From: Prevotellaceae bacterium UBA6398
GTDB taxonomy: Bacteria > Bacteroidota > Bacteroidia > Bacteroidales > Bacteroidaceae
Direction: 5' to 3'
Assembly: GCA_002437495.1 (NCBI GenBank)
Contig: DJQA01000003.1
Span: forward strand, 104,161 to 168,160
DNA length: 64,000 bases
Positions 61,098 through 64,000 of this stretch are shown here, one piece after another. Position 1 is the first letter of the stretch. Every line of letters begins with the position of its first letter. The notes under the pieces were generated by a model. That model worked only from the letters and a program-made list of their open reading frames with translations. It had not been told where the DNA came from and did not search any database. Made by a program: the position numbers and the translations under genes.

Positions 61098-61874
61098 TTA
61101 GTAATCAAATTTCAAATGGCGCACCGTGCGCCCATCGTTCTTTATCAGTTTGAGCGAAGCTATTCCGAAAGCCACATGTTCCGATGCAAAATCCTTAGTT
61201 ACACGCTCATCGCTCTCCATAGTCTTCACCCCCTCGGGTGTCATGGGATTGTCGCTCACAAGCAGCAAAGCCCCGGTAGGTATATGGTTATAAAAGCCAC
61301 AGCTGAAAAGAGTGGCCGTTTCCATGTCCACAGCCATGGCACGAGTTTTAGCAAGATAGTCCTTGAACTTTTCATCGTGTTCCCACACGCGCCTGTTCGT
61401 GGTATAAACCGTGCCGGTCCAGTAATCATGGCGTGCATCGCGCAAGGATGTCGAAACTGCTCTTTGAAGCATAAACGCCGGCAATGCGGGAATTTCGGGC
61501 GGGAAATAGTCGTTGCTCGTGCCCTCCCCGCGTATTCCCGCTAACGGAAGTATGTAGCTTCCAAGCCTTGCCTTGTCGGATATACCGCCACACTTGCCAA
61601 GAAAAAGGCACGCCGCCGGCTTCACCGCACTCAGCAGGTCCATTATCAGGGCCGCATTGGGACTACCCATTCCGAAATTCACAACGGTAATTCCGTCGGC
61701 AACCGCCGTACGCATGTTTGCGTCATAGCCCACAGGCTCCACCCCACACTGCTCGCAAAACAAATCCACATAGTTGTTGAAATTTGTAAGCAACACGTAT
61801 GGCGTGAACCAGTCAAGAGGCCTGTGAGTGTATCTTACAAGCCAATTGCCCACTATGTCCTCGCGTGTTCTCAT
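61098..61874 (-). CDS. amn: AMP nucleosidase
   Basis: Hydrolyses AMP to adenine and ribose 5-phosphate; phosphorylase-like fold. 258 residues from 61874 (MRTREDIVGNWLVRYT), the start seen in short Bacteroidales AMP nucleosidases that lack the N-terminal domain of the E. coli enzyme; the frame continues to 61937 without family likeness. NFGMGSPNAALIMDLL, FLGKCGGI and AVDMETATLF are diagnostic. TACTTTTG at 61933-61926 on this strand is the likely -7 box. Confidence 0.92.
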   Translation of the reverse strand: MRTREDIVGNWLVRYTHRPLDWFTPYVLLTNFNNYVDLFCEQCGVEPVGYDANMRTAVADGITVVNFGMGSPNAALIMDLLSAVKPAACLFLGKCGGISDKARLGSYILPLAGIRGEGTSNDYFPPEIPALPAFMLQRAVSTSLRDARHDYWTGTVYTTNRRVWEHDEKFKDYLAKTRAMAVDMETATLFSCGFYNHIPTGALLLVSDNPMTPEGVKTMESDERVTKDFASEHVAFGIASLKLIKNDGRTVRHLKFDY

Positions 61875-61937
61875 TATAATTCTTAAATTTGCACCTGCCG
61901 GCGCAAAAGCGCCAAGACTATTTTGCAAAAGTAACAA

Positions 61938-62393
61938 ATGTTTGCATTAAACCTGCCCACAGCCGATATAAAAATAAGCCAAATAGATGGGAAGAATGTA
62001 ATTTACGACTTCCTGCGCCGACGCTATGTTGCCCTTACCCCGGAGGAATGGGTGCGCCAGCAATTCACCCGCTTCCTCACCGACCACAAGGGCTACCCCG
62101 CCGCACTAATGGGCAACGAAATAGAACTTTGCGCCAACGGCAAAAAACGCCGCTGCGACAGCGTTGTCTTCAATGCCAACGGCAAGCCGCTCGTAATAGT
62201 GGAATACAAAGCCCCAACAATAAGCATAACACAAAAAGTGTTCGAACAACTAAGCTCATACAACATCATACTGCACACGAAATACCTGATTGCCACAAAT
62301 GGCAAAAACCATTACTGCTGCCGCGTGGACTACGAGGCAAAGTCTTTCCGTTTTTTGCGCGAAATTCCGAATTACCAGGAGCTTGAACAATAA
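61938..62393 (+). CDS. Stand-alone HsdR N-terminal-type nuclease domain protein
   Basis: 151 residues, equivalent to the type I restriction enzyme R-subunit N-terminal domain alone (PF13588-like). PD-(D/E)xK-type residues are visible: Asp74 in KRRCDSVVF and Glu89-x-Lys91 in VIVEYKAP. The helicase, HsdM and HsdS parts are absent and no methylase is near, so it is not a working restriction system. Its place beside holA and amn is typical of Bacteroidales, arguing for a conserved housekeeping or repair role. Confidence 0.85.
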   Translation: MFALNLPTADIKISQIDGKNVIYDFLRRRYVALTPEEWVRQQFTRFLTDHKGYPAALMGNEIELCANGKKRRCDSVVFNANGKPLVIVEYKAPTISITQKVFEQLSSYNIILHTKYLIATNGKNHYCCRVDYEAKSFRFLREIPNYQELEQ

Positions 62394-62440
62394 AAACAAA
62401 TCACGAACGTCAAAAAATAAACAAACGTAATTCACACATT

Positions 62441-63679
62441 ATGAGAAAGGTAAGTCTGTATTCCATAGCACTTTCAGTGTTGTTTACGGCAATTCCCGCA
62501 ATAGTTTACCCTTCCGAATCACACGTCTCACATCGTCCCGGCTCCCTTTATTTCCATGTCGAAAACAGCGGCGACAGTATCAAACCCAAGGCAAAAAAGC
62601 GCGAAACATCTAAATTCGACAGCCTGCGCCAAGCCATACGAATCAATGCAAACTCCGGACGTATGCTGCAATGGGCCGACTCGCTGATACGCTCAAAGAG
62701 CGAAAGGACTATAAAAGACACCCTGCGCCATCGGCGGCGCATACAAAGACTTGCAAACGCAGACAAAAAGCTGTCGTTCGCAAACAAACTGCTCACTGCC
62801 CACTACTTCAACAAAAACATCGACACCTCATACATAAAACGCCCCTCCGAGCCGTGGACCGTGAAGTTTCGCGCCAACTATTCGTTCGCACTCACAGGAA
62901 TGCGCGGCGAAAACAATGGCGACAGCTTCTCCGGACTGTGGGCATCGCGCTTCCGCGCCACAATAAGCGCGGGCTTCGTTTATCGCGGCATTGGAATAAG
63001 CGCGGCAATAAACCCGGCAAAGCTCGCGGGGCGTAACAAAGACATGGAATACCAACTCACCTCATACGGTAACCGCATGGGATTCGACGTTATATACGAA
63101 GCGGCGAAAACCGACAAAGGCAGCGTTACATACGGCGGCAAAAAATACAAAATGCCCAAAGGCACACTCAACCGCCAGGGACTTGCCGCCAATTTCTACT
63201 ACGCCTTCAACGGCAGACGCTTTTCCTTTCCCGCAGCCTTCACCCAGTCATACATCCAGCGCAAAAGCGCGGGCAGTTGGCTCGTTGGTGCATCGGCACA
63301 ATGGAGATACACAAAAATATCGCCGCAAGACGGACTGCCGTTCAACAAAGCCACACTGAAAAGCCTCAACTTCGCCATAGGCGGAGGCTACGGCCACAAC
63401 TTCTGCATAGGCCGCCGCTGGATGCTCCACCTCTCGTCGCTCCCCACCCTCGTGGTCTATGACCACGGCAACATAAGCGGGGACGCAACAACCACAAAGT
63501 CAAAAATCCGTTTCCCCAACTTCTTCATCGCCAACCGTGGCGCAATGCTATATTCTTGGAAGCGCAATTTCGCCGGAGCGTCCGGCACACTTGACTTTTC
63601 CAATATCGGAAACTCCAAACAGCTCGAGCTCTACAACATGAAATGGCGCGTGCGTCTGTTCTACGGCTTCAGGTTCTGA
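62441..63679 (+). CDS. DUF4421 family outer-membrane protein
   Basis: 412 residues with a signal peptide (hydrophobic 4-24). A basic helical stretch (about 50-130) precedes a beta-rich region with alternating hydrophobic residues (WTVKFRANYSFALTG, ATISAGFVYRGIGISAAINP, NFAIGGGYGHNFCIG) ending in RLFYGFRF. The final aromatic residue and the strand pattern indicate a beta-barrel in the outer membrane. Function unknown. Confidence 0.83.
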   Translation: MRKVSLYSIALSVLFTAIPAIVYPSESHVSHRPGSLYFHVENSGDSIKPKAKKRETSKFDSLRQAIRINANSGRMLQWADSLIRSKSERTIKDTLRHRRRIQRLANADKKLSFANKLLTAHYFNKNIDTSYIKRPSEPWTVKFRANYSFALTGMRGENNGDSFSGLWASRFRATISAGFVYRGIGISAAINPAKLAGRNKDMEYQLTSYGNRMGFDVIYEAAKTDKGSVTYGGKKYKMPKGTLNRQGLAANFYYAFNGRRFSFPAAFTQSYIQRKSAGSWLVGASAQWRYTKISPQDGLPFNKATLKSLNFAIGGGYGHNFCIGRRWMLHLSSLPTLVVYDHGNISGDATTTKSKIRFPNFFIANRGAMLYSWKRNFAGASGTLDFSNIGNSKQLELYNMKWRVRLFYGFRF

Positions 63680-63971
63680 CAACCACAAAGCTTGCCCCAA
63701 AAGCCATACGGAACATAATAAAAACGGTGCGATGCAGGAAAAAGCTGCAAAACCAATATCGTCATATCGGAAAAAGCAGCAGAACCGCATTTCGAATAAT
63801 ATTATCAACGCATTGCATTACCACGCAAATACATACACAATTGCGTTATGATTTATGCGTTTTTTATCTGCGTCATCAACAGCCATTTTCCGTTTTTTGC
63901 GAACATTGTTCCGTTTGCCATATTCTGAAACCAGCACACATTCCATAAACCAGACAATATCCAAACAATCA
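63680..63971. other. Intergenic tail without a supported gene
   Basis: Nothing recognisable apart from the partial B element at the right edge. The reading frames are short. Confidence 0.5.
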
Positions 63972-64000
63972 AAGAACTGCGCCGCCGTAGGGGCGTATGG
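63972..64000 (+). repeat. Left end of another B element, cut by the window edge
   Basis: GCGCCGCCGTAGGGGCGTATGG matches the outer part of the B palindromes at 1.4 and 39.5 kb. An array of type A may lie just outside. Confidence 0.6.

Overview
The window is a stretch of Bacteroidales chromosome; the family cannot be fixed from the sequence alone. The evidence is repeated use of the Bacteroidetes sigma-ABfr promoter form (TTTG, 18-20 bp, TAnnTTTG), a Na+-translocating NADH:quinone reductase operon, ammonia-dependent asparagine synthetase, a zinc-free type B L31, DUF4421, DUF1573 and DUF5715 proteins, and the arrangement phoH-purC and holA/AMP nucleosidase/HsdR-N. Content is almost entirely core metabolism and housekeeping. 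No insertion sequence, prophage, CRISPR array or rRNA gene was seen.

Layout. 1-1032: C-terminal end of a large secreted protein. 1634-5138: pentose phosphate genes tkt-rpiB and an orphan ABC ATPase. 5270-11322: a lipoprotein, tRNA-Arg(CCG), mnmA-menG-aroE, an ABM-domain protein, rpmE2 and asnA. 11943-17831: nqrABCDEF. 18564-30834: ruvX-def-TPR, a broken panE, DUF5715-truA-DMT transporter, ruvC with a duplicated ABC ATPase, an exported protein, pdxJ, nadK and an ABC exporter. 31335-39368: one long transporter operon (ATPase, permease, broken second permease, GntR regulator, MacB-type ATPase, two MacB permeases, adaptor, TolC). 39976-50703: pyrF, an HD hydrolase, rsmA, a flippase-like protein, pepD, corA behind a structured-looking leader, a DUF349 protein, a lipoprotein and exodeoxyribonuclease III. 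51240-57864: DUF1573, GH36 alpha-galactosidase, phoH-purC and a LolA-like protein. 57865-60022: an AT-rich, gene-poor stretch with one XRE regulator. 60023-63679: holA, amn, a lone HsdR-N nuclease domain and DUF4421.

The most unusual content lies between the genes. Ten long intergenic gaps each carry one copy of an 84-bp array made of exactly four 21-bp units (two helical turns each). Each unit is a 13-bp word such as TATGTCTGATATA followed by a short T-rich tail. The words in units 2 and 3 occur in either orientation while the tail keeps its direction. Five arrays are joined, always in the same relative orientation, to a second REP-like element built round the palindrome GGGCGTATG-G-CATACGCCC; a further partial copy runs off the right edge. 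The family sits at transcription-unit boundaries and produces families of look-alike false ORFs.

Genes that work together: tkt and rpiB (overlapping stop/start) in the non-oxidative pentose phosphate pathway; nqrA-F as one respiratory sodium pump, with menG supplying its menaquinone; ruvX-def and truA in RNA and protein maturation; and the 31-39 kb operon as two ABC systems, the second a complete tripartite MacAB-TolC-like efflux pump, under one GntR/YtrA-type regulator.
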